This document shows, piece after piece, positions 33,228 through 42,886 of a stretch of DNA of 64,000 nucleotides (position 1 is the stretch's first letter; the number at the start of each line of letters is the position of its first letter). Location of the stretch: positions 1 to 64,000 of the IMG/VR virus record IMGVR_UViG_3300009610_000006; one strand, written 5' to 3'. Below the pieces are notes generated by a model. That model did no database searches and was not told the DNA's origin. It worked only from the letters and a program-made list of their open reading frames with translations. The position numbers and the translations under genes were made by a program. This stretch comes from a virus.

Positions 33228-34850
33228 CTAGTTATTCCCATATTCGCCCGTACCTTCCGGGTCGTCGGACGGCATCTTGGTACTGGGAGCACCGCCACCG
33301 CCGCCGCTGCGACCGGCGAAGTAGTCGGTGGCTGCGCGGCCCCCAATGGCGGCGAGACTGCTTACTAAGCTGGAGAATCCCCCACCGGCAGCATTGGCGC
33401 GTGCAGCATTAGCGTTATAACCCTGTGACGCCTGTTGACCGAAGCCACCAGCGGCCACGAAATCGCGGTAGGCGCGGTCATATTCACTACTCGCCGCCGC
33501 ACCCTCAGCAGCAGTGCCCCTGTCCTTACGCGCCAGATCCGCGGTAGTGAACCCCATACCCAGGTTATACTGGCGTTCACGCAACTGGTTGCCATACTCG
33601 CGATCTTCGTTGCGCCGGTCGGCGAGGCCAGCGGCAATGGCGAGATCCGCGCGGCTGTTGGTTAACTTGTCGGTGGCGGCGGCAATGCGACCGGCATAGA
33701 CCTTGTTGGACTCGTCCTGGTAGCGGTAGGTATTGTTGAGGTTGAGACCGGTAGTACGTATGTCTTCGTTGATACGGCGCGTTGCCGCAGTGTCTACAGT
33801 GTCTCTGTCGATAGCACCGCGATCCAATATGAGACCCCGCCGTATTGCCTCATCTGCCGTAGACAGGTTGATGTCCTTGCCCATCTCGTCGCGGCTAATG
33901 CTCAGGCCGGTGTCGAGAACTTTCCCGCCAATGCCAAGCCGGGTATCCAGTACCTTGTTACTAATGCCAAGCCTGCCCTGTGCGAGTTTCTCGGCATCGA
34001 GGGATAGGGCATCATCCACGGCACGTGACCTGCTTGCCTCCACCCGGGACTGCATGGCATTGTAGGTTGGGTCGGTGTCGCCCAGCCCCGCACGCCTTGC
34101 TCTAAATGCCGCTGCCGCCGCCGCTGGGGCGAATGCTCTACCTGTACGCGCACTGGTGGCATCGGGATTGAATGCCTTATCTAGGGCCGCATTGGCATCT
34201 ACCTTGTACTCACCCTCCAGGGCGCGGGTGGCGTCGGTCTCAAACTTATTAAGCTGGCCGCGCTGCTCCGTGAAGCCAGCACCCATGCGGGTACGAAGTT
34301 CCCCATAGAGCTTGTCGTGGATGGCGGTGGCGGCGTCAAACGTAGACCCCGTCATCTCCAGGATCTTCTTCTCTACGTCGTTGATCTCGCCCACGATGCG
34401 GCCATTGGCGTCGCGGATGAGACCTTCGGCGGCATCAAATGTGGCACCCGCGCCAATGCCCATCTGGTCGAGAATTGCACTTACATCGCCCCAGGTGGTC
34501 TCCGCATTAGGCCCATTGCGGAACCGCTCGTCTAATACCTTGGTCTCCTGTTTGCGTGCGTCCTCCTGGCCTTCGTCACGGATGACGGTGCTCCCCCGGC
34601 CCATGATTTCCTCGGGACTGCCAAACCCCTGCTCCTGCATTTCTTGGACCTTGCCCACGTAGTGGTTCCAATAGATATCTGCATGGTCCTTGGTGAGGTT
34701 GGCATCCTGGAGGAGATCCTTCATTACTTGGAAGAAGTAATCGGGCATTGCCTCGGCTTTTTTGGTCTCGGCATTCTTGCCCGAGCCAAATATCTTGAAG
34801 AGGATGGGAACTACAGTGGAGATCAATGCGGGTATCGCGGCAGCAGCCAT
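33228..34850 (-). CDS. Helical internal virion protein candidate (540 aa)
   Basis: An N-terminal hydrophobic segment (A-A-A-A-I-P-A-L-I-S-T-V-V-P-I-L-F-K-I-F) is followed by about 450 residues of predicted helix with short repeats such as K-V-L-D-T-R-L-G-I-G-G-K-V-L-D-T-G-L near 295-315. The C-terminus is Gly/Ser-rich. This architecture fits the DNA-ejection proteins of podoviruses. No lysozyme or transglycosylase motif was found. Confidence 0.6.
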   Translation of the reverse strand: MAAAAIPALISTVVPILFKIFGSGKNAETKKAEAMPDYFFQVMKDLLQDANLTKDHADIYWNHYVGKVQEMQEQGFGSPEEIMGRGSTVIRDEGQEDARKQETKVLDERFRNGPNAETTWGDVSAILDQMGIGAGATFDAAEGLIRDANGRIVGEINDVEKKILEMTGSTFDAATAIHDKLYGELRTRMGAGFTEQRGQLNKFETDATRALEGEYKVDANAALDKAFNPDATSARTGRAFAPAAAAAAFRARRAGLGDTDPTYNAMQSRVEASRSRAVDDALSLDAEKLAQGRLGISNKVLDTRLGIGGKVLDTGLSISRDEMGKDINLSTADEAIRRGLILDRGAIDRDTVDTAATRRINEDIRTTGLNLNNTYRYQDESNKVYAGRIAAATDKLTNSRADLAIAAGLADRRNEDREYGNQLRERQYNLGMGFTTADLARKDRGTAAEGAAASSEYDRAYRDFVAAGGFGQQASQGYNANAARANAAGGGFSSLVSSLAAIGGRAATDYFAGRSGGGGGAPSTKMPSDDPEGTGEYGNN

Positions 34851-34924
34851 GGGGGTGATGGACTCCTAGGTGACAATTGTACACCCTTGACGGGTGGCGG
34901 TTGGGGTACGGGGGTTTACCCCCG

Positions 34925-34937
34925 GTTAGTGACTAAC
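34925..34937. repeat. 13-bp palindrome, centre G
   Basis: GTTAGTGACTAAC between the genes at 33228-34850 and 34948-35337. Confidence 0.95.
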
Positions 34938-34947
34938 TACGGTAATG

Positions 34948-35337
34948 TTACTGCGGTGGTGCCTGTTTCGCCTTGGCCGCAGCTTCAGCGTCGAGGGCCT
35001 TACGATCCACCCACAGGCCCTTGTCGATGTCTATCTCGTAGTCGTTACTCAGCTTGTACTCCCGGCGTTTGGCCTCGATGAAGCGACCATAGTCCTCAAG
35101 TTTGGCACGCTGTTCTGTCTCAAGCTGGGTCTTGCGATTCTCGTACTCAGTCTTGAGTCTATGAATCATGTTCTCCACTGCGCGTGCATTGTTGATCAGT
35201 TGCAGGTTCTTCAGCTGGTCATCCTTGGAGACCTCGATAGGCTTACTGGTTGTCTCGGCCTTGGCATTGAGTGCCGTGGGCACCTGGGCGAGGACGACGT
35301 GGGCCAGGACAATGAGTAGGAATGTGATGCGGATCAT
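34948..35337 (-). CDS. Exported helical protein (129 aa)
   Basis: AAGGAGAACAGAAACGA precedes the start. A signal peptide (M-I-R-I-T-F-L-L-I-V-L-A-H-V-V-L-A-Q) is followed by a charged coiled coil (about residues 38-95). No lipobox Cys is present, so it is not a lipoprotein spanin. It could be a periplasmic chaperone-like or spanin-like factor; undecided. Confidence 0.65.
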   Translation of the reverse strand: MIRITFLLIVLAHVVLAQVPTALNAKAETTSKPIEVSKDDQLKNLQLINNARAVENMIHRLKTEYENRKTQLETEQRAKLEDYGRFIEAKRREYKLSNDYEIDIDKGLWVDRKALDAEAAAKAKQAPPQ

Positions 35338-35355
35338 TCGTTTCTGTTCTCCTTA

Positions 35356-35368
35356 GTTAGTTACTAAC
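35356..35368. repeat. 13-bp palindrome, centre T
   Basis: GTTAGTTACTAAC containing the stop of the fibre gene at 35364 and lying just upstream of the next gene's ribosome binding site. Confidence 0.95.
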
Positions 35369-38225
35369 AGTTCGAGTTAATCAATACCCCAAGTTGGAAC
35401 TGCAAAAAGCACCCGCTGTTATTCATGTAAGCGGTCCTGGACATGCCCACCGATCCATTGGCGGTGATGCCGTTGCTGAAGTCCACAGTGTTCACATAGA
35501 CGGTTCTAAACCGGGCACTGGACTGCCCCATGTCGTGGCTGTTGCCGATATCAGGGCGGAACGGCGACTCGATGTTGAAGTTCGACCCGGACTCGGCCTT
35601 GATAGCCGTAAGGTATGCCTTGCCGCTAAGGTGTATGTCCTTCCATGTGCCAGACGATGTCGATCCCAAGTCATAGGTGCCACCAGTCGATGGGTTGATC
35701 TGCCGCATGGTAGATGTCCCATTGACAGTGAGAGTATTTACGGTGAGCGCCGAGACCGAGAAATTCGTGGTGTCCAGGTTGCTGGTATACACATAGTTCC
35801 ACCGCACGCTGGATGCGCCTAGGTTATACGTGGAGGTTGCCGCCGGTATGAAGTGCCCATAGGAGAGTATTTGCCCACTACCGCTTATACCGGATATGCC
35901 GTTCGTTTGCACCCCCATCGCATACACTTGGTACCAACGCTGGGACGCATTGCCGATGGTGAGGTTGGCATTGTTGTCCGCTGAGGGGAGTAGAGCACCA
36001 TATGAGTCGATGGTGGTACCTGTCTTGGGCCGTATGGTCGCCGCGTACATGTTGGTGACATGCGACTGCGACCAGTACCTATCCGGTGATGCCGACCCCA
36101 GGTTATAGGTGTTGGCGGCACTTGGTACGAAGTTCAAACTAATGGTGGCGATGTTGGATGCGGTGCCCAGGAAGCGCCGTTCCATTCGCAGGTACTCGGT
36201 GCCAGCGTTGTCGCGAAATGCCATGGATATGGTTTGTGTGGCGGGGTTGCCCGTCTGTGCCATAATGTCCTGCATCACGCCGCCAAGGGCGTCCTCGAAC
36301 ACGAACTTCGCCCCGGTGCGTACATCATCGGTGCGGGTCAATGGGCGCACATAGCCGAGGGTGGGTTCGCGCATCCAGTAGGATTGGCCGGGACAGCTAC
36401 CGGTACATACGATGTTGGTTACGTTCAAGTTGCCCACGGTTGCGGTACCGTATGCATCAATGTCTTTCACCCACAGTTTCAACCAGCGTAGACTATCCGC
36501 ATTCCCCAGTGACCATGTGTCGGTCGCGCTTGGGTTCCAGTTCGCATAGGCACTGATGTTATTGGGAATCGCCGACTTGGGCCGCACTGACGCGGTGTAC
36601 ATGTTGGTCACATACGACTGCGACCACCAGCCAGTAGCGGTGTCGCCCCCAATGAAATAGGTATTCGCCGCCGATGGCAGGATGGACATTTCAAAGGTAG
36701 CCTTGTTGGAGGTGGTGCCCAGGAACTGGCGCTCCAGTCTCAACATCTGACCGCCGCCCATATCGCGGAATGCCATAGCGATAGTGGATGTCGCCGGGTT
36801 GCCCACCTCCGCTCTTATGTCCATGGTCACTACGCCGAATTGTGGTTCTTCGAATACAAACTTGGCCCTGGTCCGCACATCGTCGGTGACCACCCCTGGC
36901 CGCACCCATCCCGCAGTGGCGTCGCGGTACCAATGGCCGCAGTTACCAGTGCAATCAAGATCCTTGACAAACAGGGTCTTCCATCTAAAATCGGTCTCCC
37001 CCAGGCTCCACGTATCACTCGCTGACGGGTCCCAGTTGCCAAATGACCGCACACGGCTGAGGGCATCGGCGGCAGGGCGGATAGTGGCCGCGTACATGTT
37101 GGTGACGTATGACGCAGACCAGTAGCGATCCGCTGGCGAGGCCGAGCCTAGTGTGTAGGTGTTCTTGGCCTTGGGTATGAAGTGCATATCCATGGTGGCG
37201 GTGTTGGATGTGGTGCCCAGGAATTGGCGTTCCATCCGCAGCATCTCCGCACCGGCCATGTCACGAAACGCCATAGAGATTGTGCTGGTGGCGGGATTCC
37301 CAACCTGTGCCAGTATATCCATGGTGACAACGCCGAACTGGGGTTCTTCGAATACGAACTTAGCCCGTGTACGCACATCATCAGTAGCGGTCATTGGTCT
37401 AACGTAGCCAGCGGTGCTATCGCGGAACCAATACCCACCGCCAGCGGGACAGCCGGTGCCGTCACAGTCGAAGTCATGCACCCAGATTTTGGGCACTCGA
37501 ATAGTGGACGAGCCAAGGTGGCCGTTGTCGATGTAGACGTTATCGTTGATGATCAGCTTGTTATACGGCACCCCGGCGGCGTCGTTAGTTTGGAATGCCA
37601 TCGTGCCAATAGAGGTGGGGGTATTGGTGGTGCGGATGACCTTGACACCGAAGACTGGGAAGACACTGCCACCAATTAGTGCTGAGTACTCCTCGCTTGA
37701 CACGTAGTCGTTGACCAGGACGTTTTCTGGGGCGAGTACAGTGCCACGACTGCGTATCACACGCCAACCCACACGGTCACCCTGGTTAGGGGAGTAGACG
37801 GTACTGTTATGGTTATTGGATGCGCCATCCTGTACCGCACTTATCCAGTCCTGCCCCTCCCCGGCACATGCCCCGAAGTACAGGGCATAGTCGTAGATGT
37901 TGTCACTCATGGCCGCGCCGGTGCCGCGCTTGAGGCAGTTGTCCTGCGAACCGGGGCCTTCAGGGAAGCGCATACGGTAGGAGTTGACTAATGTCTGCGG
38001 GGCGCGTAGGCCAACGAACTTGTCATTGGATGAGCGGATAGAGTTGAATCGAAATTCCCCCGTATCGCCCCCAAGTGAGATAGCACTGGGCAACATCTCC
38101 ACCGGCCCCTGCCACGAGTACTGGATTGTCCCTTGGGCGGCGAGGGAGTTAGTCACTAACAGGGCGAGTACTACGGGTACTACTATGGCGTAGGCATGTA
38201 GCCGCGATACGATAGCATTGTCCAT
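35364..38225 (-). CDS. Fibre-like repeat protein with an N-terminal signal peptide (953 aa)
   Basis: Three tandem repeats of about 170 residues carry the same core: T-D-D-V-R-T, A-K-F-V-F-E, G-N-P-A-T, M-A-F-R-D, R-F-L-G-T and N-T-Y-x-L-G then Y-W-S-x-S-Y-V-T-N-M-Y. The C-terminal third has shorter L-G-S/R-W-x-x-V-Y fibre-type repeats. This is tail-fibre or tailspike architecture. Unusually, the N-terminus is a clean export signal (V-V-P-V-V-L-A-L-L-V-T-N-S-L-A-A-Q), partly encoded by a palindrome copy. It could be an exported surface protein rather than, or as well as, a virion fibre. It overlaps the upstream gene by 43 bases. Confidence 0.7.
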   Translation of the reverse strand: MDNAIVSRLHAYAIVVPVVLALLVTNSLAAQGTIQYSWQGPVEMLPSAISLGGDTGEFRFNSIRSSNDKFVGLRAPQTLVNSYRMRFPEGPGSQDNCLKRGTGAAMSDNIYDYALYFGACAGEGQDWISAVQDGASNNHNSTVYSPNQGDRVGWRVIRSRGTVLAPENVLVNDYVSSEEYSALIGGSVFPVFGVKVIRTTNTPTSIGTMAFQTNDAAGVPYNKLIINDNVYIDNGHLGSSTIRVPKIWVHDFDCDGTGCPAGGGYWFRDSTAGYVRPMTATDDVRTRAKFVFEEPQFGVVTMDILAQVGNPATSTISMAFRDMAGAEMLRMERQFLGTTSNTATMDMHFIPKAKNTYTLGSASPADRYWSASYVTNMYAATIRPAADALSRVRSFGNWDPSASDTWSLGETDFRWKTLFVKDLDCTGNCGHWYRDATAGWVRPGVVTDDVRTRAKFVFEEPQFGVVTMDIRAEVGNPATSTIAMAFRDMGGGQMLRLERQFLGTTSNKATFEMSILPSAANTYFIGGDTATGWWSQSYVTNMYTASVRPKSAIPNNISAYANWNPSATDTWSLGNADSLRWLKLWVKDIDAYGTATVGNLNVTNIVCTGSCPGQSYWMREPTLGYVRPLTRTDDVRTGAKFVFEDALGGVMQDIMAQTGNPATQTISMAFRDNAGTEYLRMERRFLGTASNIATISLNFVPSAANTYNLGSASPDRYWSQSHVTNMYAATIRPKTGTTIDSYGALLPSADNNANLTIGNASQRWYQVYAMGVQTNGISGISGSGQILSYGHFIPAATSTYNLGASSVRWNYVYTSNLDTTNFSVSALTVNTLTVNGTSTMRQINPSTGGTYDLGSTSSGTWKDIHLSGKAYLTAIKAESGSNFNIESPFRPDIGNSHDMGQSSARFRTVYVNTVDFSNGITANGSVGMSRTAYMNNSGCFLQFQLGVLINSNC
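38148..38160. repeat. 13-bp palindrome, centre C
   Basis: GTTAGTCACTAAC encoding L-V-T-N in the signal peptide of the fibre-like protein. Confidence 0.95.
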
Positions 38226-38848
38226 CTTCCACCTATGGCTGTAAAAAAGAATAGATTCCGGGCGAGAGCCTTGTCGTTGATTGTAACAGGCGTGTCTTTA
38301 TCAAACATCCCGCCCCAGTCTACTTCTTTGGGTATGTTGTTGTTGGGCATGAGGATATCGACAGTGAGGAATAGGCCGTCTTTGGCAGGCGCGGCGTATT
38401 CGACAAGGGTGGCACCGGCACCAGTGAGGGTAAGTTGGTAGACAAAGCCAAACCCCAGTACCCCGGTCCCGGGACCACCAGTGCCATCGTCGGCTTTCTT
38501 TAACTCGCCCTTCATGGCGACACGGTGGGATTCCGCCCCAGTAGTGCCGTTATAGGTCGAGACAAATACACTATCGCCAGTGAGGCCGTCGTTGATGTAC
38601 AGCTGGTCGAATGATACTTGCCGTACTAGTTTGTTATCGGCGTCACCTGGAGCATAGACCCGGTAATGGGTGTACTTACCGCCATCGGTTGCATGTGGAG
38701 GTAGCCAACTTAAAATGGTGCCATTGGCCATTACTTCACGCGGTTCACTGGGAGCAATGCGGGAGAGACGCGAGGCACGGTCGAGTTCGGCAAGATGGCG
38801 CTCCACCTCACCGCGTGTGCTGCGTCTATACCCACGCTCAATGGCCAT
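38183..38848 (-). CDS. Structural protein candidate (221 aa)
   Basis: The N-terminus is helical and basic. From residue 45 it is beta-rich with S-W-L-P-P-H-A-T-D-G-G-K-Y-T-H-Y-R-V-Y-A-P-G, resembling a fibronectin III-like or carbohydrate-binding strand pattern. No Shine-Dalgarno is present; the palindrome ends one base before the ATG. Probably part of the tail fibre assembly. Confidence 0.6.
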   Translation of the reverse strand: MAIERGYRRSTRGEVERHLAELDRASRLSRIAPSEPREVMANGTILSWLPPHATDGGKYTHYRVYAPGDADNKLVRQVSFDQLYINDGLTGDSVFVSTYNGTTGAESHRVAMKGELKKADDGTGGPGTGVLGFGFVYQLTLTGAGATLVEYAAPAKDGLFLTVDILMPNNNIPKEVDWGGMFDKDTPVTINDKALARNLFFFTAIGGRWTMLSYRGYMPTP

Positions 38849-38849
38849 T

Positions 38850-38862
38850 GTTAGTAACTAAC
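38850..38862. repeat. 13-bp palindrome, centre A
   Basis: GTTAGTAACTAAC squeezed between the stop of the holin candidate and the ATG at 38848. Confidence 0.95.
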
Positions 38863-39065
38863 TACGGGCGGTGGGGGAGGATACTGCCGCCGCCGCCGAC
38901 ACCAAGCTGGCGTGAGAGGAATAGCAGGATGACGATTAGTAATATCCCGCCCACGATCCACCGTATAGGTTGGGGTATGTTGTAGGTGATGCACACCCAG
39001 TTGAGGCCATACGCGACCACGCAGAACAGGATGATGTAGACGATGAGCATTATTAGCTGGTCCAT
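38862..39065 (-). CDS. Holin candidate, two membrane segments (67 aa)
   Basis: Two hydrophobic helices (about residues 4-20 and 35-51) are separated by a short polar turn with P-Q-P-I-R-W, and a Gly-rich basic tail follows (G-G-G-G-S-I-L-P-H-R-P). Size and topology fit class II holins, but no endolysin was found beside it. Its start overlaps the stop of the upstream tail gene (TAATG). Confidence 0.55.
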   Translation of the reverse strand: MDQLIMLIVYIILFCVVAYGLNWVCITYNIPQPIRWIVGGILLIVILLFLSRQLGVGGGGSILPHRP

Positions 39066-41155
39066 TACTGTAACCTGATCCTTCCTTTGGTTAGCACAAA
39101 GCCGATCTTGCCTACGATACCCACCATGGTTTTGGCCAGTGACATCCGCGCATACTGGTACATAGTTGGGTAGTAGGTTTCATTGGCGTCCGCGACGAGA
39201 CGTATACGTAGTTTCAATGTACACACCGTGCCAAGCAGGGCCTTGCCAATCGCAACCATGTAGTTGGCCGCAGAGAATATGGCACTAGTAAGTACATTGG
39301 GTATGCCAGTATTGGGCAATGGTTCCTCGTGGTCGCGCCACGCACTGATGGTGAGGTTGGCGTTACGCACATCGCCATGGACGTGTGTCTCCGCAATGTT
39401 ACCAATAGATCCCGGTTCACCAAAGTCTATCCAGTGCGATTCGTACTCCCCGGTGCGGCGTTGTGACACTGCAATAAAGTCCCCGCCTACCGTGTCGTCC
39501 TTGACTAGCTCTCTACCTAGTGAGTCGTCATACTGCCCAGCTTGGGTGAATAGATCCCGGTTGCCCAGCATGTGGTACCGCTTCATTGCTTGGTCCATCA
39601 GGGTCTTGCCAGACGTGAAGTCGCCATCGGCGCTGTAGCCTTGACCAGTAATGAAATCATGTACCCACAGGGTATTGTCAGTGAAGTACAACTCATAGCG
39701 GTCAATCATGTTCGGCGGGTCAAAGGTATGGGTGGCGAACCGTGATACCTTGCCCCGCAGCTTATCCTGGTATGGGCGCGAGAGAATGTCGATATTGCCA
39801 CCCTCGCCGAGTGCGACTATCTCACCATTTTGGGTTTCCCATATTGACCCATGCGGGGTTCTCTCACAGTAGGTGTAGGTGTTGCGTATGCCGTACCGCC
39901 CGGGTATCTCGGTGAAACTGTGGCGTTCGTCAATGTCTTCGAAGACGATGAAGTTGGTGGTCTCAGTGACTACGTGCAATGACTTCCCCTCTGGCGACCG
40001 TGCGCCCCATATGGGCTGTTCGGCATTGGGGGTGGCACGAAAGTTATCCAGTGGCCATGCGTGCTCAGGGGCACCCAGGAAGAAGGTTTCACTTACGTCA
40101 GATGCCGCCGCGCTCCACACTATGCCCGATAGGTAATGTGTCGGCGACATGTATGAGAAGTCTGGTTGCGTTGGCGACAGCCCTGCACCCGGCATTAGTG
40201 CCCCGTATATGCGCCCTTCGACGGGGGCAATCCACCGCATGGGCCGTGGGGGAAAGTTGTCTACGGGGGCCTCCTTGAATACATCCAGCACGTAGTTGGG
40301 TATGGTGATGGTCGTTGCGGTAATGTCGGCAGTGATGGGCCGGGTCGGGTCGGCGGGGTCCATCATGAGGTAGCCGACCTCGGCGTTCTGTAGATCCACG
40401 GTGGCATAAAACACATACTTCTGCCGCCCCTGCTCATAGGGGCCGTGGTTCTTCATGAGTATGTTGTTAAGCTGGTCGAAGCGTACACCGACATTAGTGC
40501 CTGCGGTGACGACGCCAGCTTTGATCACATTGGAGAAGTGGTAGGACCTGTCGTTGTGTATGCCGACGTAGTAAGTGATCTCATTGAGTATCGTCATCGT
40601 CCCGGCAGTGGACGTCACATACGGGTGTGGGCCAAGGAATGGGACGTAACAGTCGAGGCCAACGTACATTAACTGGTTGACATCGGCAAGCCAGATGCTA
40701 AGTGCGGGATATGAGCCAGAGCCTATGATGGGTTCGCGTAACCCCATCCCGTTGTACATGACGATGCCTTCATTGGTATTACACACCGGCGCAGGGCGAG
40801 TGAGGCAGTAGGAACCCCCATAGGTGGTGGGAATGGTGAGGATCTTCGCCCCGTCCCAACTGCCTAGGTACAATGACCACCACTCCATGAGGTTGCCGGT
40901 GATCTTGAGCCGTATTTGGTTGAGGTAACCGGCGTAGAGTGGGTCGCGGTACTCGTGGAATTGCTTCCACAGGCCGCTGGCAAATGAGGCACGCCATTTA
41001 CGGCCACCAAATAGCCGTAACCACAGTGACCCATCAGTGCTGGGCATGACGCGAAAGTTATGGCAATGCACGGCGGCAGGGGGCGGAGCACTGGGATTCA
41101 CCTGGGTCACTACGCCCATGAGCGGGATATAAGCGGGAGGTTTGGAGTCAGCCAT
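39065..41155 (-). CDS. Tail tube/nozzle-like protein (696 aa)
   Basis: A long, beta-rich, aromatic protein without repeats or signal peptide, with N-terminal N-F-R-V-M-P-S-T-D-G-S-L-W-L-R-L-F-G-G-R. In podoviruses a protein of this size and composition (tail tubular protein B/nozzle) lies near the adaptor gene, as here. The assignment rests on position and composition. No Shine-Dalgarno; a palindrome copy lies four bases upstream of the ATG. Confidence 0.6.
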   Translation of the reverse strand: MADSKPPAYIPLMGVVTQVNPSAPPPAAVHCHNFRVMPSTDGSLWLRLFGGRKWRASFASGLWKQFHEYRDPLYAGYLNQIRLKITGNLMEWWSLYLGSWDGAKILTIPTTYGGSYCLTRPAPVCNTNEGIVMYNGMGLREPIIGSGSYPALSIWLADVNQLMYVGLDCYVPFLGPHPYVTSTAGTMTILNEITYYVGIHNDRSYHFSNVIKAGVVTAGTNVGVRFDQLNNILMKNHGPYEQGRQKYVFYATVDLQNAEVGYLMMDPADPTRPITADITATTITIPNYVLDVFKEAPVDNFPPRPMRWIAPVEGRIYGALMPGAGLSPTQPDFSYMSPTHYLSGIVWSAAASDVSETFFLGAPEHAWPLDNFRATPNAEQPIWGARSPEGKSLHVVTETTNFIVFEDIDERHSFTEIPGRYGIRNTYTYCERTPHGSIWETQNGEIVALGEGGNIDILSRPYQDKLRGKVSRFATHTFDPPNMIDRYELYFTDNTLWVHDFITGQGYSADGDFTSGKTLMDQAMKRYHMLGNRDLFTQAGQYDDSLGRELVKDDTVGGDFIAVSQRRTGEYESHWIDFGEPGSIGNIAETHVHGDVRNANLTISAWRDHEEPLPNTGIPNVLTSAIFSAANYMVAIGKALLGTVCTLKLRIRLVADANETYYPTMYQYARMSLAKTMVGIVGKIGFVLTKGRIRLQ

Positions 41156-41159
41156 GGCG

Positions 41160-41172
41160 GTTAGTGACTAAC
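41160..41172. repeat. 13-bp palindrome, centre G
   Basis: GTTAGTGACTAAC touching the stop of the gene at 41172-41927 and lying four bases from the ATG at 41155. Confidence 0.95.
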
Positions 41173-41927
41173 TAGCGTGAGTTCACCATGTGATGGCCGC
41201 TGGGTGATGCCGCCATGATTGGATTCAATGTCTCCAGTGCGCCCAGGAAACGTTTCATCTGCCGGTCAAAGCGACTATCCTGGTTACCCGCCTCGCGATC
41301 CCCAAAGATGTACGCACGGTGGAGCAGTGCGAGTACAGGTATAAGCTGGTTGGGAATGTAGAGAGATAGGTTAGTGTCGCTCCATACGCCTAGTGGGTGC
41401 GCGGGTATAGGGGGACGTTGCACGTACTTGAGGCGTAGAGTGAGACCATCCGTCGCGGGGCAGTTGAGAACTATAACCTTGTAATCCCCCTCACTGTCGT
41501 CCCCGGGTGGCAGTTCCGGTATAAGCGCGGCGGCAATGCGATACGTGGACGGGTAGCCATTCGCAGGCTTGGGGTAGTCGGCGTGGTCGTTCCATTCTGT
41601 CACTGCACCAATGGCGGGAATGTCGTTATTGGGCGTGATCTCATACCCGGCCCAGTTGATGTTATTGCCAAGCAGTGGCGCACCTGTAATAAATGCACCA
41701 TGCGTTTCTATAGTCAGCACATCCTGTGGCAGGACAATGCGGTTGTCACCAGCGGGGATCGGGATACTAAATGCAGTGGTATTAAAGTAGCCCTTGCCGT
41801 GCCGGTTGTAGACTTCATTGCAAAAATGCGGCAGGACTATGTACCAAAACTGCCAATCATGGGGGTAGCCGCCAACGGCGGATTCGTCATAGTTAACGAG
41901 GAATCTCCAATAGGCGCTATATAGCAT
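41172..41927 (-). CDS. Head-tail adaptor/tail tubular protein A-like (251 aa)
   Basis: GGGAGG precedes the start. The N-terminal half has W-Q-F-W-Y-I-V-L-P-H-F-C-N-E-V-Y-N-R-H and then F-S-I-P-I-P-A-G-D-N-R-I-V-L-P, resembling a wall or adaptor protein that follows a helix-strand order. The C-terminal helices hold a G-D-R-E-A-G-N-Q-D motif, seen in TTA-like adaptors (size-matched). Placement upstream of the nozzle gene supports it. Confidence 0.55.
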   Translation of the reverse strand: MLYSAYWRFLVNYDESAVGGYPHDWQFWYIVLPHFCNEVYNRHGKGYFNTTAFSIPIPAGDNRIVLPQDVLTIETHGAFITGAPLLGNNINWAGYEITPNNDIPAIGAVTEWNDHADYPKPANGYPSTYRIAAALIPELPPGDDSEGDYKVIVLNCPATDGLTLRLKYVQRPPIPAHPLGVWSDTNLSLYIPNQLIPVLALLHRAYIFGDREAGNQDSRFDRQMKRFLGALETLNPIMAASPSGHHMVNSR

Positions 41928-41989
41928 GGCGGCTACCTCCCTGTCGTGGCGTTGTGTCGGCCTGCCGACCTGTTGACTTAGTTATTGTA

Positions 41990-42724
41990 CTACTTGCGTC
42001 TCCTCGCCTTGCGTGCCTCCTCCAGCATTACATCGTCATCGGGTTGGGCAGGCTTGAGGAACTTGGCGGTGGCTTCGTCGGTGGGTTCGGCGGTGGCATC
42101 ACCTAGAGCGTCGCCGCTGGCCATGGCGTCGAGGTCGATGTCGGGGTCAACGGCGAGTTCGTCACTGGGAGTAGTCACGGCCTTGTCGGCAGAGAGCTTG
42201 GCCACGATGGCACGTAGGCGATTGAGTTCGGCTTCCTGCGCGTTGAGGCGGCTTTTCTGTTCACGTATCAATGGGTTGAGTGTTGACGTGGTTTCATTGA
42301 CGATGCGATCAGCCGTCCGCTGGGCGTGCGTCTTGGTGGCCTCGACCATTTCTTCGGCAACGAGTATACTTGCCACACCACCTTCGGCGATCTCGGCGTC
42401 GCGGGAGTCGTTGATAGCCTTGATCCACAGGGGATTATTGGTACGCAGCACACCGAGTGACACATTCTGCCCGGGGGCAATGGTCTTGGGCACCGTGGAG
42501 AAGCGCATCTGCACAGTGATGATGGCGTCCTTGTTGCCGCTCACGGGCTTGGGATTGACAAAGTGTACCTGCTTGGTGAGACCGGGGTACGTCAGGCAAT
42601 AGTACTCCCTGATGGGCAGGCCCGGGCGGTGGATCATGGGGTCGCCCATGGAGAGCAGTGATAGGCCATTACTGGGGTCGGCGAGGTATTCGGCCACGAC
42701 GTTATCGGGGATAGTTGCGGTCAT
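41990..42724 (-). CDS. Structural protein with coiled-coil C-terminal half (244 aa)
   Basis: AAAGGA precedes the start. Residues 1-105 are a compact domain; residues 135-185 form a coiled coil (L-N-A-Q-E-A-E-L-N-R-L-R-A-I-V); the end is acidic then basic (R-K-A-R-R-R-K). It follows the capsid gene and may be a head-completion or minor capsid protein. Family not recognised. Confidence 0.6.
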   Translation of the reverse strand: MTATIPDNVVAEYLADPSNGLSLLSMGDPMIHRPGLPIREYYCLTYPGLTKQVHFVNPKPVSGNKDAIITVQMRFSTVPKTIAPGQNVSLGVLRTNNPLWIKAINDSRDAEIAEGGVASILVAEEMVEATKTHAQRTADRIVNETTSTLNPLIREQKSRLNAQEAELNRLRAIVAKLSADKAVTTPSDELAVDPDIDLDAMASGDALGDATAEPTDEATAKFLKPAQPDDDVMLEEARKARRRK

Positions 42725-42749
42725 GCGGTGTGGTTTCCTTTGCGGTGAA

Positions 42750-42762
42750 GTTAGTGACTAAC
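42750..42762. repeat. 13-bp palindrome, centre G
   Basis: GTTAGTGACTAAC in the gap between the capsid gene and the gene at 41990-42724. Confidence 0.95.
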
Positions 42763-42786
42763 AGGTGGTGCGGTGCTGTCAACGGT

Positions 42787-42821
42787 GGGGGCAGGCGGCA
42801 CCGCATATACCACCTGCCCCC
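42787..42821 (-). other. GC-rich hairpin after the capsid gene
   Basis: GGGGGCAGG (42787-42795) pairs with CCTGCCCCC (42813-42821). No T-run follows leftward, so it may stabilise the abundant capsid mRNA or attenuate read-through rather than terminate. Confidence 0.5.
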
Positions 42822-42886
42822 GCTCAACCCAGGCTGGGGAGAACAGAACCATGTTGTCCAGCCCTGGCGAGTTGTTGGACTACTGG

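Noticed and set aside
34948-35337. Outer spanin
   Set aside because: No lipobox Cys after the signal peptide and no overlapping inner spanin.
38862-39065. Firm lysis cassette
   Set aside because: A holin-like protein is present but I found no endolysin motif in the window, so only a candidate label is given.
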